This document shows positions 16,989-26,065 of a stretch of DNA of 64,000 nt, in pieces. Both the position numbers and the translations under genes were made by a program. Within the stretch, counting starts at the first letter, position 1, and each line of letters opens with the position of its first letter. Origin of the DNA: Rathayibacter sp. VKM Ac-2760 (GTDB lineage: Bacteria > Actinomycetota > Actinomycetes > Actinomycetales > Microbacteriaceae); the NCBI RefSeq assembly GCF_009834185.1, contig NZ_CP047173.1, positions 806,001-870,000 of the forward strand. Direction: 5' to 3'. The notes beneath the pieces are model-generated. The model was not told the origin of the DNA. It saw nothing but the letters and a program-made list of their open reading frames with translations, and ran no database searches.

Positions 16989-18086
16989 ATGACTTCCGCA
17001 GCAGCACCGTCCCCCGTCCCCCCGACCGAGCAGCGCGCCCTCGTGGTCGGCGCCACCGGCATCGGCGGCTCCGCCCTCGTCGACCTGCTCACCGAGCGCG
17101 GCTGGCCCGTCACCGCTCTCTCGCGCCGGCCGATCGCCGAGCGCCCCGGCGTCACCCCGCTCTCCGCCGACCTCCGCTCGGCCGACGACCTCGCCCGCGT
17201 CCTCGCCGACGAGAAGCCGACCCACGTCTTCTTCACCGCCTGGTCGCGCCAGGCCACGGAGGAGGAGAACATCGCCGTCAACGGCGGCATGGTCCGCGAC
17301 CTCCTCGCCGCGCTCTCGCACGCGCCGCTGCAGCACGTCGCGCTCGTCACCGGCCTCAAGCACTACCTCGGCCCGTTCGAGGCCTACGGGCAGGGCGAGA
17401 TGCCCGACACCCCGTTCCACGAGGAGGAGGAGCGCCTCGACGCGCCCAACTTCTACTACGCGCAGGAGGACGAGCTCTTCGCCGCGGCCGAGCGCGACGG
17501 CTTCACCTGGTCGGTGCACCGCTCGCACACCGTGATCGGCCACGCGGTCGGCAACGCGATGAACATGGGCCTCACCCTCGCGGTCGCCGCGTCGATCCAC
17601 CGCGCGCATGGCACGCCCTTCGTCTTCCCGGGCTCGCTCACCCAGTGGAACGGCCTCACCGACATGACCGACTCGACCGTCCTCGCCGAGCAGATGCTCT
17701 GGGCGTCGACCACCGAGGCCGGCCGCGACGAGGCGTTCAACGTCGTCAACGGCGACGTCTTCCGCTGGCGCTGGATGTGGTCGCGGATCGCCGAGCACTT
17801 CGGCGTCGAGCCGGTCGGCCCGACCGAGGAGCCGCAGCCGCTCGAGCGGCAGATGGCCGGCGCCGACGAGGTCTGGCAGCGCCTCGTGCGCGAGCACGAC
17901 CTCGTCGAGCCCGACCTCGAGCGCGTCGCCTCCTGGTGGCACACCGACGCCGACCTCGGCCGCCAGATCGAGGTCGTCACCGACATCAGCAAGTCGCGCC
18001 TGGCCGGCTTCGGCGTGCATCACCGCACCGTCGACTCCTTCACGGCCCTGTTCGACCGCTACCGCGCGGAGCGCCTCATCCCGTAG
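16989..18086 (+). CDS. PRISE-type SDR / NAD-dependent epimerase-like protein
   Basis: 365-aa extended short-chain dehydrogenase. Rossmann motif VVGATGIGGSAL (about 19-30), then VTGLKHYLGP (about 118-127) and NFYYAQED (about 155-162), the altered active-site motifs of the PRISE family (progesterone 5-beta-reductase/iridoid synthase-like), in which Tyr and Lys sit in these two motifs. Such enzymes reduce activated enones with NADPH. The substrate in bacteria is unknown. Confidence 0.83.
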   Translation: MTSAAAPSPVPPTEQRALVVGATGIGGSALVDLLTERGWPVTALSRRPIAERPGVTPLSADLRSADDLARVLADEKPTHVFFTAWSRQATEEENIAVNGGMVRDLLAALSHAPLQHVALVTGLKHYLGPFEAYGQGEMPDTPFHEEEERLDAPNFYYAQEDELFAAAERDGFTWSVHRSHTVIGHAVGNAMNMGLTLAVAASIHRAHGTPFVFPGSLTQWNGLTDMTDSTVLAEQMLWASTTEAGRDEAFNVVNGDVFRWRWMWSRIAEHFGVEPVGPTEEPQPLERQMAGADEVWQRLVREHDLVEPDLERVASWWHTDADLGRQIEVVTDISKSRLAGFGVHHRTVDSFTALFDRYRAERLIP

Positions 18087-18203
18087 GCCGGACCCGGCGG
18101 CCCCGACCGGTCGCCGGCCCGACGCCCGGCGGACACCCGGGCGACACCCCGCGTCCCCCCGCGCTCCCTAGCGTCACGGCATGGCGGCGGCGGTGGGACT
18201 CCA

Positions 18204-20405
18204 GTGATCGAGCGGGTGGACCCGTTCCTCGGCACCGAGGCGACCCTGCTCCCGGACGCGACCGGGCTCGCGGCGACCTGGTGGTCGCCGAAGCCGCTGA
18301 TCGGCAACACCCACCCCGGCGCGACGTTCCCGCTCGGGATGGTGTCGGCCTGCTCCTACTCCGGCGCCTACCCGACCGGCTACGGCCGCTACGACCTGGC
18401 GCTCGAGGGCGTGCCGCCGACCCTGCGCGACGGGCTCGTCGCCTCCGGATTCACGCACTTCCAGCAGTCCGGCACCGGCGCGATCCGCAAGTACTACAAC
18501 TATCTCCGCGTCACGCCGATGCTCGAGCCGCTCGACGAGCTCGGCCGCAGCTGGGCCATCGAGGACGAGGTCGCCGAGCCCGGCTACTACGCCGCGACCC
18601 TCTCCTCCGGCATCCGCGCCGAGCTGACCGTCGGTCCCGCCTCGGTCGTGCACCGCTACACCTTCCCCGAGCACCGCAGCGCCCGCGTGGTCGTCGACCT
18701 CTCGCTCGGCGGCCTGGCGATCCCGTCCGGAGCGACGATTCCGCTGCGCGCGCAGCTGCACTCGATCGCGCCGGGCGTCGCCGCGGGCGAGGTCGTGATG
18801 GAGGGCGCGCCGCTCGCCGTGCACCTCGAGTGCGACGCCCTGCAGTGGCGGCAGATGCTCTGGTACGACCGGCGGCTGATGCCCGGCGGCACCCGGCTCG
18901 ACTTCGACCACATCCGCCCGACCACCCTCCGCCCGTTCGGACTGATGTGGGCCGGCCCGAGCACGGCGGGGCAGACCGTCGAGCTGCGGATGGGCTTCTC
19001 CCTGCGCGGCACCGAGCGCGCCCGCGAGAACCTGCACCGCGATGTCCCCCCGACGACCGGCGGCTTCGACCAGCGCCGCGACCGGACCCGCAAGACCTGG
19101 CGGAAGCGCCTGCGCTCGATCGCGGTGGACACCCCGTCGCCCGAGCGCGAGACCGTCTTCGCCACGGCGCTGTACCACTCGCTGATCAAGCCGTGCCTCG
19201 CGCCGGACGAGAGCCCGTTCTGGCCGACCGACGGCCCGTTCGTCTTCGACATCAGCACGATGTGGGACATATACCGCACCCAGCTCCCGCTGCTCACCGC
19301 CCTCGTTCCCGAGCGCGCGGTCGAGATCGGCGCGGCCCTGCTCACCATCGCGGAGGAGGAGGGCAACTTCCCGATCGGCTACCGGATGGCGAAGGGCAGC
19401 GACCGCTTCTCCCGCCAGGGCAGCGCGCTCGCGCACACCTTCCTCGCCGACCTCTGCCGGCTCGGCCTGCCCGGCATCGACTGGGAGGCGGCGCTCGTCC
19501 ACCTGAGCGAGGACCTCAAGCGCACCTACGGCGAGGAGTTCCTCGCGGTCGGCGAGGCGCACCCGATCAGCCACACCCTCGACCTGGCGCACGGCTACTG
19601 GTGCACCGCGGTCGTCGCCCGCCACGTCGGCGACGTCGCACTCGCGGAGCAGCTCGAGGAGAGAGCCGCGCAGTGGGTGAACGCCTACGACCTGCGCTCG
19701 GGCCTGCTGAAGGACTCGACCTACTACGAGGGCACCCGGCACAACTACTCCTTCCGCCTGCTGCACGACATGGCCGGCCGCATCGCGATCAGCGGAGGCG
19801 ACGACGCGTTCGTCGAGCAGCTCGACGCCTTCTTCGGCTACGGGGCGGAGCCGGTGGTGCAGCCGGGGCTCCGCCCGGACCGCGCGGAGATGGTCGCCGG
19901 CTCGGCCCTCGCCCGCTTCGAGGGGCTCAACAACGAGCCCGACATGGACGCGCCGTGGGCCTACCACTACGCCGGCCGGCCCGACCGCACGGCCGAGATC
20001 GTGCACGGAGTGGTGCACCAGCGCTTCGGCACGGGCCGCGGCGGCCTCCCCGGCAACGACGACTCCGGCGGCCTCAGCTCCTGGTACGTCTGGGCGAGCC
20101 TCGGCCTCTTCCCCGTCGCCGGGCAGGGGATCGTCCTGGTCAACGCGCCCTCCTTCGCCCGCGCCTCGCTCGCGGTGGGCGGCGCCGACTTCGAGATCCG
20201 GACCACCGGATTCGTCGAGCCCGTCCCCGGCGGCCCGGTCCAGTACGTGCAGTCGGCCGAGCTCGACGGAGCGCCGCTCGAGGTGAGCGCCATCAGCGCC
20301 GCGGATCTGCACCGCGGCGGCCGGCTCACCCTGCACCTCGGCGCCGAGCCGGCCGGCTGGGGCAGCGCCCCCGAGCACCGGCCGCCGTCGTTCCCGCCGC
20401 GCTGA
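18204..20405 (+). CDS. GH92 family alpha-mannosidase
   Basis: Calcium-dependent inverting exo-alpha-mannosidase of 733 aa. The N-terminal beta-sandwich includes NTHPGATFPLGMV (about 34-46) and the catalytic domain has NNEPDMDAPW (general acid Glu, about 576) and GNDDSGGLSSWYVW (catalytic Asp pair, about 616-629). It begins at GTG 18204 and lacks a signal peptide, unlike many secreted GH92 enzymes. The 82 bp after it lead to a glycosyltransferase gene. Whether mannose comes from yeast mannan or plant N-glycans cannot be told. Confidence 0.92.
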   Translation: MIERVDPFLGTEATLLPDATGLAATWWSPKPLIGNTHPGATFPLGMVSACSYSGAYPTGYGRYDLALEGVPPTLRDGLVASGFTHFQQSGTGAIRKYYNYLRVTPMLEPLDELGRSWAIEDEVAEPGYYAATLSSGIRAELTVGPASVVHRYTFPEHRSARVVVDLSLGGLAIPSGATIPLRAQLHSIAPGVAAGEVVMEGAPLAVHLECDALQWRQMLWYDRRLMPGGTRLDFDHIRPTTLRPFGLMWAGPSTAGQTVELRMGFSLRGTERARENLHRDVPPTTGGFDQRRDRTRKTWRKRLRSIAVDTPSPERETVFATALYHSLIKPCLAPDESPFWPTDGPFVFDISTMWDIYRTQLPLLTALVPERAVEIGAALLTIAEEEGNFPIGYRMAKGSDRFSRQGSALAHTFLADLCRLGLPGIDWEAALVHLSEDLKRTYGEEFLAVGEAHPISHTLDLAHGYWCTAVVARHVGDVALAEQLEERAAQWVNAYDLRSGLLKDSTYYEGTRHNYSFRLLHDMAGRIAISGGDDAFVEQLDAFFGYGAEPVVQPGLRPDRAEMVAGSALARFEGLNNEPDMDAPWAYHYAGRPDRTAEIVHGVVHQRFGTGRGGLPGNDDSGGLSSWYVWASLGLFPVAGQGIVLVNAPSFARASLAVGGADFEIRTTGFVEPVPGGPVQYVQSAELDGAPLEVSAISAADLHRGGRLTLHLGAEPAGWGSAPEHRPPSFPPR

Positions 20406-20487
20406 CCCGCGCCCGCACCGTCCCACCCTGCACCGACCACCCCTCGCTCCACGCACCACCCCTCACCGATCGCCCCGAAGGAGACCC

Positions 20488-21798
20488 ATGGACCAGCACA
20501 CGCACGCCCGCACCGTGCAGAACCGACTCGTCATCGTGGTCCGCGCCGATCCGGTGATCTGCGGTCACTCGGTCGAGGCCCGCAATCTCGCGGAGACCGC
20601 CCTCGAGCGCGGCTTCGACGAGGTGCGGATCGTCACCTGGCCGATCGAGCGGCTCCAGGCCGCCGGCCTGCCGCTCAAGCCGCTCGACGCGGTCCTGCCC
20701 TACAGCGACGGCATCGTCGTCGAGCGCCCCGAGCCCGTCGGCGACTACAAGGTGCCGGACGGCCGCTTCCTGGCCGGCATGGTCGGCCGCCTGGTCGAGC
20801 TCTTCACCGACGGCGTGCCCACCGTCTGCCTCTCGCTCTACCTCAGCCCGCACACGATCGCCGTGGCCGACGCGCTGCGCGCCGCCTGGAGCACCGGCCT
20901 CCCCGTCGACGTGACCACGGTGGCCGAGGCGGTCGGCTCCGATGTCACCAATGTGGTGCGCCGGGCGGTCGAGGAGGGCCGGCTCGGCGCGGCGGCGCAC
21001 ATCTTCGCGTCCTACCTCTCGCAGGACCACTGCGTCGCCGTGTCGGAGTACACCCGCGACCTCATCGTCGAGGAGGCGGAGCGGATCGACGCCGTCCACG
21101 GCACCCGCTTCGCCGAGCAGTGCCGGTCGCGGATCGAGATCTCCTACCCGGCGATCGACTCCGACGCCTACACGAGCCTCGATCCCGGAGTGGTCGACGA
21201 GGTCGTCCGCGCGCGCGGGCTGCGCACCGACGGCTACGTGCTCTTCCTCTCCCGGCTGACGGAGGCGAAGGGCGTCGAGGATCTGATCGGCGGGTACGAG
21301 CGCAGCCGCGTCCACGCGGACCACGAGCTGGTGATCGCGGGCCGCGGCCCCCAGGAGGCGGAGCTGCGGCGACTCGCGGCCGCCTCGCCGCTCGCGCACC
21401 GCATCCGCTTCCTCGACGACGTGGGCGACGCCGAGAAGCCGTACCTGATGGCCGGCTGCTCCGCGTTCGTGCTGCCGAGCAAGCCGCGCCCCGAGTTCGT
21501 CGAGACCTTCGGGATCGCGCTCGCCGAGAAGATGCTGGCCGGCGGCGGCCCGGTGATCACGACGCTGACCGGCGGCATCGGCGAGGCGGTGGGGGAGCAC
21601 GCGTTCATCACGCCGGTCGAGGATCCCGGCACGATCGCGGCCCTGCTCGACCACGTCGTCCTCGAGCTGACGGCCGAGGAGCGGGCCCGCCGGGCGGTCG
21701 CCGCGCGCGAGTTCGCGCTGCAGTTCGATCGCCGTGCGGTGTTCGACCGGATGTTCGCCCGGATCGTGAGCCCGGTGCGGGCGGAGCGCGCCGCCTAG
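20488..21798 (+). CDS. family 4-type glycosyltransferase
   Basis: 436-aa GT-B transferase. The C-terminal donor domain has LFLSRLTEAKGVEDLI (about 252-267), VIAGRGPQEAEL and RPEFVETFGIALAEKML (about 332-348), the E-x7-E nucleotide-sugar motif. ATG 20488 is preceded by GAAGGAG. It follows the GH92 gene on the same strand and overlaps the converging 95-aa gene by 4 nt at the shared CTAG. Acceptor and product are unknown. Confidence 0.85.
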   Translation: MDQHTHARTVQNRLVIVVRADPVICGHSVEARNLAETALERGFDEVRIVTWPIERLQAAGLPLKPLDAVLPYSDGIVVERPEPVGDYKVPDGRFLAGMVGRLVELFTDGVPTVCLSLYLSPHTIAVADALRAAWSTGLPVDVTTVAEAVGSDVTNVVRRAVEEGRLGAAAHIFASYLSQDHCVAVSEYTRDLIVEEAERIDAVHGTRFAEQCRSRIEISYPAIDSDAYTSLDPGVVDEVVRARGLRTDGYVLFLSRLTEAKGVEDLIGGYERSRVHADHELVIAGRGPQEAELRRLAAASPLAHRIRFLDDVGDAEKPYLMAGCSAFVLPSKPRPEFVETFGIALAEKMLAGGGPVITTLTGGIGEAVGEHAFITPVEDPGTIAALLDHVVLELTAEERARRAVAAREFALQFDRRAVFDRMFARIVSPVRAERAA

Positions 21799-22082
21799 CG
21801 GCGGACCGGGACCCCGTCCTCGTCGGCGAGCCGCCGCGCGACGTCGGGCGACAGCCGGTAGCGCACGAAGCGGAGGGTGAAGCTGTGGTGCTCGTCGCCG
21901 GCGACCCGCTCCGCGAGCACGCGGATTCCGAGCACGGCGACGACCCGCCACCACTCGAGGCCGCCGGAGACGACGGCGGTGAACTCGTCGCCGGGCCGGA
22001 CGTCGCGGGGGAGGACGTCGCCGTCTCGGACGTCACTGGGACCGTGGATCGCGCGCGGCACGAGGGGTGTGTCGATGATCAT
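21795..22082 (-). CDS. conserved small protein, unknown function (95 aa)
   Basis: The start is ATG 22082 with CAGGAGT 8-9 nt upstream; the longer open frame adds non-coding-like sequence. The product MIIDTPLVPRAIHG... contains a beta-rich stretch (GDEFTAVVSGGLEWWRVVAVLG) and RYRLSPDVARRLADE near the end. No recognised family. Its stop overlaps that of the converging glycosyltransferase. Confidence 0.55.
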   Translation of the reverse strand: MIIDTPLVPRAIHGPSDVRDGDVLPRDVRPGDEFTAVVSGGLEWWRVVAVLGIRVLAERVAGDEHHSFTLRFVRYRLSPDVARRLADEDGVPVRR

Positions 22083-22139
22083 CTCGCCGACTCCTGAAGC
22101 TGGCGGGCATCGCGGGGGCGCTTCGGGTGCGCCGCGCAC

Positions 22140-22185
22140 CCGGACGCCGGGCCCACGAGAGGGGGGCTCGCTACCCGGCGTCCGG
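22140..22185. promoter_or_regulatory. 12-bp inverted repeat upstream of the 95-aa gene
   Basis: CCGGACGCCGGG at 22140-22151 pairs exactly with CCCGGCGTCCGG at 22174-22185 over a 22-nt loop, 58 bp upstream of ATG 22082 and about 190 bp from the end of the next gene. The surrounding 295-bp gap (22083-22377) has no gene. It may be a terminator for the gene ending at 22378 or a regulatory hairpin. Confidence 0.5.
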
Positions 22186-22377
22186 TCATGCGTGCGGCCA
22201 CGGGGTCGAGCCCGCCGGAACGAACCCGGACCGCCTTGGCAGTTTAGGCACGCACTGCGGGGCCGAGGCGGGATGTCAAGCGGTTGCGAGGAGGTTCGGA
22301 GAGTCCGACAGATATCGGGGAGTGGCGCTGCGGAGGTGACGCGGCGGAGGCTGTGCGGCGGGGCTCCGCAGCCGAGG

Positions 22378-22719
22378 CTACGCGGCGGGCTCGGCTCGGC
22401 GCAGCGGCACGGCGGCGGCGCTGACCGGCTCGGGGACGATGCGGAGACCGGCTCCGCTGTTCGCCCGCTCCATCAGCGCCTCGACCCACTCGGGGTTGAT
22501 CGTGGGCTGGCGGCTGCCCTTGAAGTCGAACTGGATCGGGATGGTGGGGTGCATCCACACACCGCGGCGGCCGGTCCCGGCGTTGGGGCTGGCGTCGAGG
22601 GTGAGCAGGAAGCGCTCGTCGCGGCGGAACTTGTTGATGATGACGATCTGCAGGTGGGCCAGAGTCCGGTCGTCGACCTCGATGGCCGCCGGAGGGGTCC
22701 CGTACATGATGCTGCCCAT
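22378..22719 (-). CDS. DUF7882-like small protein (often misnamed ATP-dependent DNA ligase)
   Basis: 113-aa protein of a type common in Microbacteriaceae: MGSIMYG start, DDRTLAHLQIVIINKFRRDE (about 16-35), a WMHPTIPIQFDFKGSR strand region (about 55-70) and INPEWVEALMERANS (about 74-88). From memory it is often auto-annotated as DNA ligase, but it has no KxDG ligase motif and is far too short. Its promoter contains TAGACAGACTC, also found before the nearby marR gene, suggesting joint control. Confidence 0.7.
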   Translation of the reverse strand: MGSIMYGTPPAAIEVDDRTLAHLQIVIINKFRRDERFLLTLDASPNAGTGRRGVWMHPTIPIQFDFKGSRQPTINPEWVEALMERANSGAGLRIVPEPVSAAAVPLRRAEPAA

Positions 22720-22764
22720 GGTCTACTCCCTATCGCTCGTCCACAGGGCGGTGCTCCCTGTCGC

Positions 22765-22796
22765 TAGACAGACTCTCTACTAGTTTGACTAACGAT
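22765..22796. promoter_or_regulatory. candidate MarR operator of the DUF7882-like gene
   Basis: TAGACAGACTC at 22765-22775 is identical to 23451-23461 in front of the marR gene. It is followed by TAGTTTGACTAAC, an AT-rich imperfect palindrome unlike the surrounding GC-rich DNA. The site is 46-77 bp upstream of ATG 22719 on the minus strand. Binding by the MarR protein is inferred. Confidence 0.45.
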
Positions 22797-22878
22797 GTCA
22801 AGCCGGGCCGGATGAACGGCCGGTGACGCGGCCGGCACCGGGAGGAGTCGGGGTGCCGCGGGGTGGTGAGCGGTCGGC

Positions 22879-23439
22879 TCAGGCGCGGCGTCGGGCCGGT
22901 GCGAGCTCGTGGTCGACGTCCTCGTCGAGCACGTCGCCGTGTTCTCCGGGCAGCTCGACGATCTCGCGCACGGTCTTCAGGAAGCCAATCACCGCTCGCG
23001 CCTCCTCGGTGGAGAGCTGCTCGGCCGCCTCGAGCATCCGCTGATTCATGTCGTCGAGCGTCTCGCGCACCTCGCGGTGCGAGGTGGGGGTGGCGATGAT
23101 GCGGATCGCGCGCCGATCGCTCGGGTGCGGCTGGCGAACCACGTGGCCGCTCTTGACCAGGCGATCGATGAGGACCGTGGTGGAGGCGGACGAGATGCCG
23201 AGGTAGGCGGCGAGATCCTTGGGGCTGACGTGCTGGCCGCCCTGCTGGCGCCGCATGAGGAACTGCACGGCGAGCAGGTCGTTCTCGCCCATGCCCATCG
23301 ATCCCCGGGTGCGCCGGCGCATCGCGGTCTCGGCCGTGCGGAACGCGCGCATCGCGCTGAGGACGTCGGCGGCTGCGGGCGCGCTCTGATCCCCGGGGAG
23401 CCGTGTGGCCCCCGGTCGAGTCGGCGCGACCTCATCCAT
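22879..23439 (-). CDS. MarR family transcriptional regulator
   Basis: 186-aa winged-helix protein. The recognition helix region is LAAYLGISSASTTVLIDRLVKSG (about 72-94, split by the turn) and the wing is VVRQPHPSDRRAIRI (about 95-109). The N- and C-terminal helices form the dimer domain. It is divergent from the Ser/Thr kinase gene, and both promoters plus that of the DUF7882-like gene contain AGACAGACT or TAGAC motifs. It probably represses itself and its neighbours; the ligand is unknown. Confidence 0.88.
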   Translation of the reverse strand: MDEVAPTRPGATRLPGDQSAPAAADVLSAMRAFRTAETAMRRRTRGSMGMGENDLLAVQFLMRRQQGGQHVSPKDLAAYLGISSASTTVLIDRLVKSGHVVRQPHPSDRRAIRIIATPTSHREVRETLDDMNQRMLEAAEQLSTEEARAVIGFLKTVREIVELPGEHGDVLDEDVDHELAPARRRA

Positions 23440-23444
23440 GTCGG

Positions 23445-23563
23445 ACAGTTTAGACAGACTCGTAGCAAGAACATCTAGTCATGTACAACCCCGCCTCCCT
23501 GGTTGTAGGGGAGGGGTCGCACGGGGTACTAATGACTCAGCTAGTTAGACGAGCTAGCGATTT
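23445..23563. promoter_or_regulatory. marR-kinase divergent promoter with candidate operators
   Basis: AT-rich 143-bp intergenic region with CAGTTTAGACAGACTC near 23446-23461 next to the marR start and CTAGTTAGACGAGCTAGC near 23541-23558 before the kinase. The second is an imperfect palindrome with CTAG ends. The repeated TAGAC core suggests MarR binding on both sides. Confidence 0.45.
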
Positions 23564-23582
23564 CGACGGAACGGAGGACGAC

Positions 23583-24572
23583 GTGCTCGACTTCCCACCC
23601 GTCGCTCCGATCGCGGATCCGCTGCTCGGCTCGACCCTCGCGAGCCGCTACCTCCTGCTGGAGCGCATCGGCGAGGGCGGCAGCGCCTCCGTCTACCGGG
23701 CGCGCGACCTGCGCCTGGCCCGGTCGGTCGCCGTGAAGGTGTACCGCGAGGTCGCGGACACCCCCAACGAGCGGTCGCGCCGCGAGCGCGAGGTGCGCCT
23801 GCTGATCGACTCGCGCCACTCGTCCATCGTCGAGATCCTCGACCAGGGCGAGATCGACACGGACGAGGGGGCGCTCGCCTTCCTGGTCCTCGAGTACTTC
23901 GACCCGGCCGACGACGCCGCCGCTTGGTTCTCCTCCGGCGACGAGCGACTGCTCGCCGAGGTGGGGGCGCAGGTCGCCGACGCGCTCGCACATCTGCACG
24001 CGCGGGGCGTGCTGCACCGCGACGTGAAGCCGGAGAACGTGCTGGTCCGCTCGCGCGCCGTGCCCGCCGCCGCCTCGCTGAACGAGGCCAAGCTCAGTGA
24101 CTTCGGGATCGCCCGCGCCGTCGACGACGCGCGGCTGACCCGCTCGGACGTGCTCGTAGGCACCGCCGCGTACCTCAGCCCGGAGAGCCTCGGCTCGGGA
24201 ACGGTCGGACCGGCGTCCGACGTCTACTCGCTCGGCCTGGTGCTGCTCGAGGCGGTCTCCGGCCGTCGCGCCTACACCGGCACGACCCTCGAGATCTCGC
24301 TGCAGCGGATGCACCACGCACCCGTCGTGCCCGACTCGGTGCCGGCGCGCTGGCGCGGACTGCTCACGGAGATGACGCGGCTCGACCCCGCCGCCCGGCC
24401 GTCGGCAGAGGATGTGGCGCGGAGGCTCTGGTCGGGGCTGCGCGACGAGCCGGTCGTCTCGCTGAGCACCGGCCTGCACGGCGCGGTCGCCGCGATCTGC
24501 GCGTCGTCGGTGGTCTGCGCGGTGGCGGTGGGTGTCGTCTCGACGCTCACGCTGCTTGGCCGCCTGGGCTGA
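23583..24572 (+). CDS. Ser/Thr protein kinase with C-terminal membrane anchor
   Basis: Hanks-type kinase. The start is placed at GTG 23583, 5 nt after GGAGG; earlier starts run through the operator-like region. The 329-aa product has the glycine loop IGEGGSASV (29-37), ATP lysine Lys52 in VAVKVY, catalytic HRDVKPENV (145-153, Asp147) and DFG at 173-175, GTAAYLSPE, then a short C-terminal hydrophobic span (about 300-322). There is no PASTA or other extracellular sensor. The divergent MarR gene suggests the kinase is induced by an effector. Substrates unknown. Confidence 0.88.
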   Translation: MLDFPPVAPIADPLLGSTLASRYLLLERIGEGGSASVYRARDLRLARSVAVKVYREVADTPNERSRREREVRLLIDSRHSSIVEILDQGEIDTDEGALAFLVLEYFDPADDAAAWFSSGDERLLAEVGAQVADALAHLHARGVLHRDVKPENVLVRSRAVPAAASLNEAKLSDFGIARAVDDARLTRSDVLVGTAAYLSPESLGSGTVGPASDVYSLGLVLLEAVSGRRAYTGTTLEISLQRMHHAPVVPDSVPARWRGLLTEMTRLDPAARPSAEDVARRLWSGLRDEPVVSLSTGLHGAVAAICASSVVCAVAVGVVSTLTLLGRLG

Positions 24573-24692
24573 CCGGCGCCCAGCGGGCGGGCAGGCGGGC
24601 TGTCGTAGTCTCCCGGTGACCGTCGACCTGCCGCCCGTCGACCGACGCCGACCGCCCGCGGGACTCCCGCGGGCCCGAACGGAGCCGATCCC

Positions 24693-25157
24693 ATGAGCCC
24701 TCGCCGCCTCTTCCGCATCCTGTCGATCCTCGAGGCGGTGACCTGGACCCTCCTGCTCGTCGGGATGCTGCTCAAGTACGCCGTCGGGGTCGGCGACTGG
24801 CCGGTGAGCGTCGCGGGGCCGATCCACGGCTTCGCCTTCCTCGCCTACGGAGCGGCAGCACTCGTCCTCGCGGTCAACCAGCGCTGGTCCGCCGGAGCGA
24901 CAGTGCTCGCGGTCGCCAGCGCCGTCGTGCCCTACGCGACGATCCCGCTGGAGCGCGGCTTCGAGCGCCGCGGCCTGCTCGAGGGGCCCTGGCGCCACGA
25001 GGCCGGCGCCGACCCGCGCGACCACCGGCTCCCGAGCCGCCTGCTGCGCTGGGCGCTCGGCCGCCCCGTCCTCGCCGGCGCCCTCGTGCTGGCCGCGGTC
25101 GCCGCCGTCTTCGCCGCTCTGCTCGTCGTCGGCCCGCCCGGCGGCGGCGAGGCCTGA
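24693..25157 (+). CDS. DUF3817 membrane protein
   Basis: 154-aa membrane protein. Residues about 1-100 match DUF3817: FRILSILEAVTWTLLLVGM, then PIHGFAFLAYGAAALVLA, with three spans. A fourth hydrophobic helix near 128-150 follows a basic linker. The function of the family is unknown. The ATG follows an ACGGAG purine stretch. The 120 bp upstream show nothing definite. The gene converges on a TetR gene with a repeat element in the gap. Confidence 0.8.
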   Translation: MSPRRLFRILSILEAVTWTLLLVGMLLKYAVGVGDWPVSVAGPIHGFAFLAYGAAALVLAVNQRWSAGATVLAVASAVVPYATIPLERGFERRGLLEGPWRHEAGADPRDHRLPSRLLRWALGRPVLAGALVLAAVAAVFAALLVVGPPGGGEA

Positions 25158-25175
25158 CGCGCGGCGGCCCTGCCC

Positions 25176-25323
25176 GCTGGTCGAGGAGCCCCGGAGGGGC
25201 TGTCACCGGCACGTCCGGCGGAGGTGGATCTCGATACGCCCGCTGCGCGGGCTACTCGATCAGCAAGGGCCGCCCGCTGGTCGAGTAGCGCCGGAGGGGC
25301 GCATCGAGACCTGCTCGATCAGC
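25176..25323. repeat. interspersed inverted-repeat element, copy 3
   Basis: Between the convergent DUF3817 and TetR genes. It contains CTGGTCGAGGAGCC, then GTGGATCTCGATACGCCCGC with GGGCTACTCGATCAGCA at its end, and a second CTGGTCGAGTAGCGCC ... GCATCGAGAC pair. The final GATCAGCG crosses the stop codon of the TetR gene, which reads TGA from the element. Arms are more diverged here than in the other copies. Confidence 0.8.
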
Positions 25324-25903
25324 GGGGGAGGGCCGCGGTGCCGGCGTCGATCAGGATCTCGGCGGCGCGGCGGGCCTGCAGCGCGGACTCGGGGGTGCCC
25401 GAGATGGCGGCGGTGGTCTGCGCGCCCTCGGCGAGGAGGGCGAGCTGGGCGGCGAGGTCGGCGCCGCCGCCGGCCTCCTCCGCGATCGAGGCGAGGAAGC
25501 GCTGGAAGCTGTCCTTGTGCTCGCGCGCGAGCTCGGCGACGGCGGGATTCGAGGCGCCGAACTCGCCGAAGGCGTTGATGAAGCTGCAGCCGCGGAACGA
25601 GTCCTCGGAGAACCAGTCGAAGAGGAAGTCGTAGATCGCGAGGAGCTTGGGCCGCGCGCCCGTCTCCGCGGCGACGCGGGTGCGCACGCCCCGGGTCCAC
25701 TGCTCGTGGCGGGCCTGCAGCACGGCGAGGACGAGCGCCTCCTTGCTCGGGAACTCCGAGTAGAGCCGCTTGAGCGAGACGCCCGCGGCGGTGCGCAGCG
25801 CGTCCATCCCGACCGACTGGATGCCGCGCTCGTAGTAGAGGCGGTCGGCCGCGGCGAGGATCGCCTCGCGGGGAGGCGGCCCATCGAGCGTTCGCGGAGT
25901 CAT
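25319..25903 (-). CDS. TetR family transcriptional regulator
   Basis: 194-aa regulator with an N-terminal helix-turn-helix (REAILAAADRLYYERGI at about 12-28; ALRTAAGVSLKRLYSEFPSK at about 35-54) and a ligand-binding helical domain that includes FRGCSFINAFGEF (about 103-115). Its stop codon and last bases lie in repeat-element copy 3. No clear target; the nearest gene on the 5' side is the divergent quinone oxidoreductase, a plausible target. Confidence 0.87.
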   Translation of the reverse strand: MTPRTLDGPPPREAILAAADRLYYERGIQSVGMDALRTAAGVSLKRLYSEFPSKEALVLAVLQARHEQWTRGVRTRVAAETGARPKLLAIYDFLFDWFSEDSFRGCSFINAFGEFGASNPAVAELAREHKDSFQRFLASIAEEAGGGADLAAQLALLAEGAQTTAAISGTPESALQARRAAEILIDAGTAALPR

Positions 25904-26065
25904 CCCTCCATCGTAGGCGCTGTGGGAACGGGCGTTCTCGGCCGCCCGATCCTCAGCCCGGGGCGGACCCGGCGCGGTGTCGGAGGCGGCTGCTAGCGTC
26001 GGCCCCGCTCGGACCGCCGCGGATCGTCACTCGTCGATCGCGGCCCGGGCCGAGAGGTGGTCACC

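Noticed and set aside
22378..22719. ATP-dependent DNA ligase
   Set aside because: The name is a common database label for this small family. The protein has no KxDG motif and is only 113 aa.
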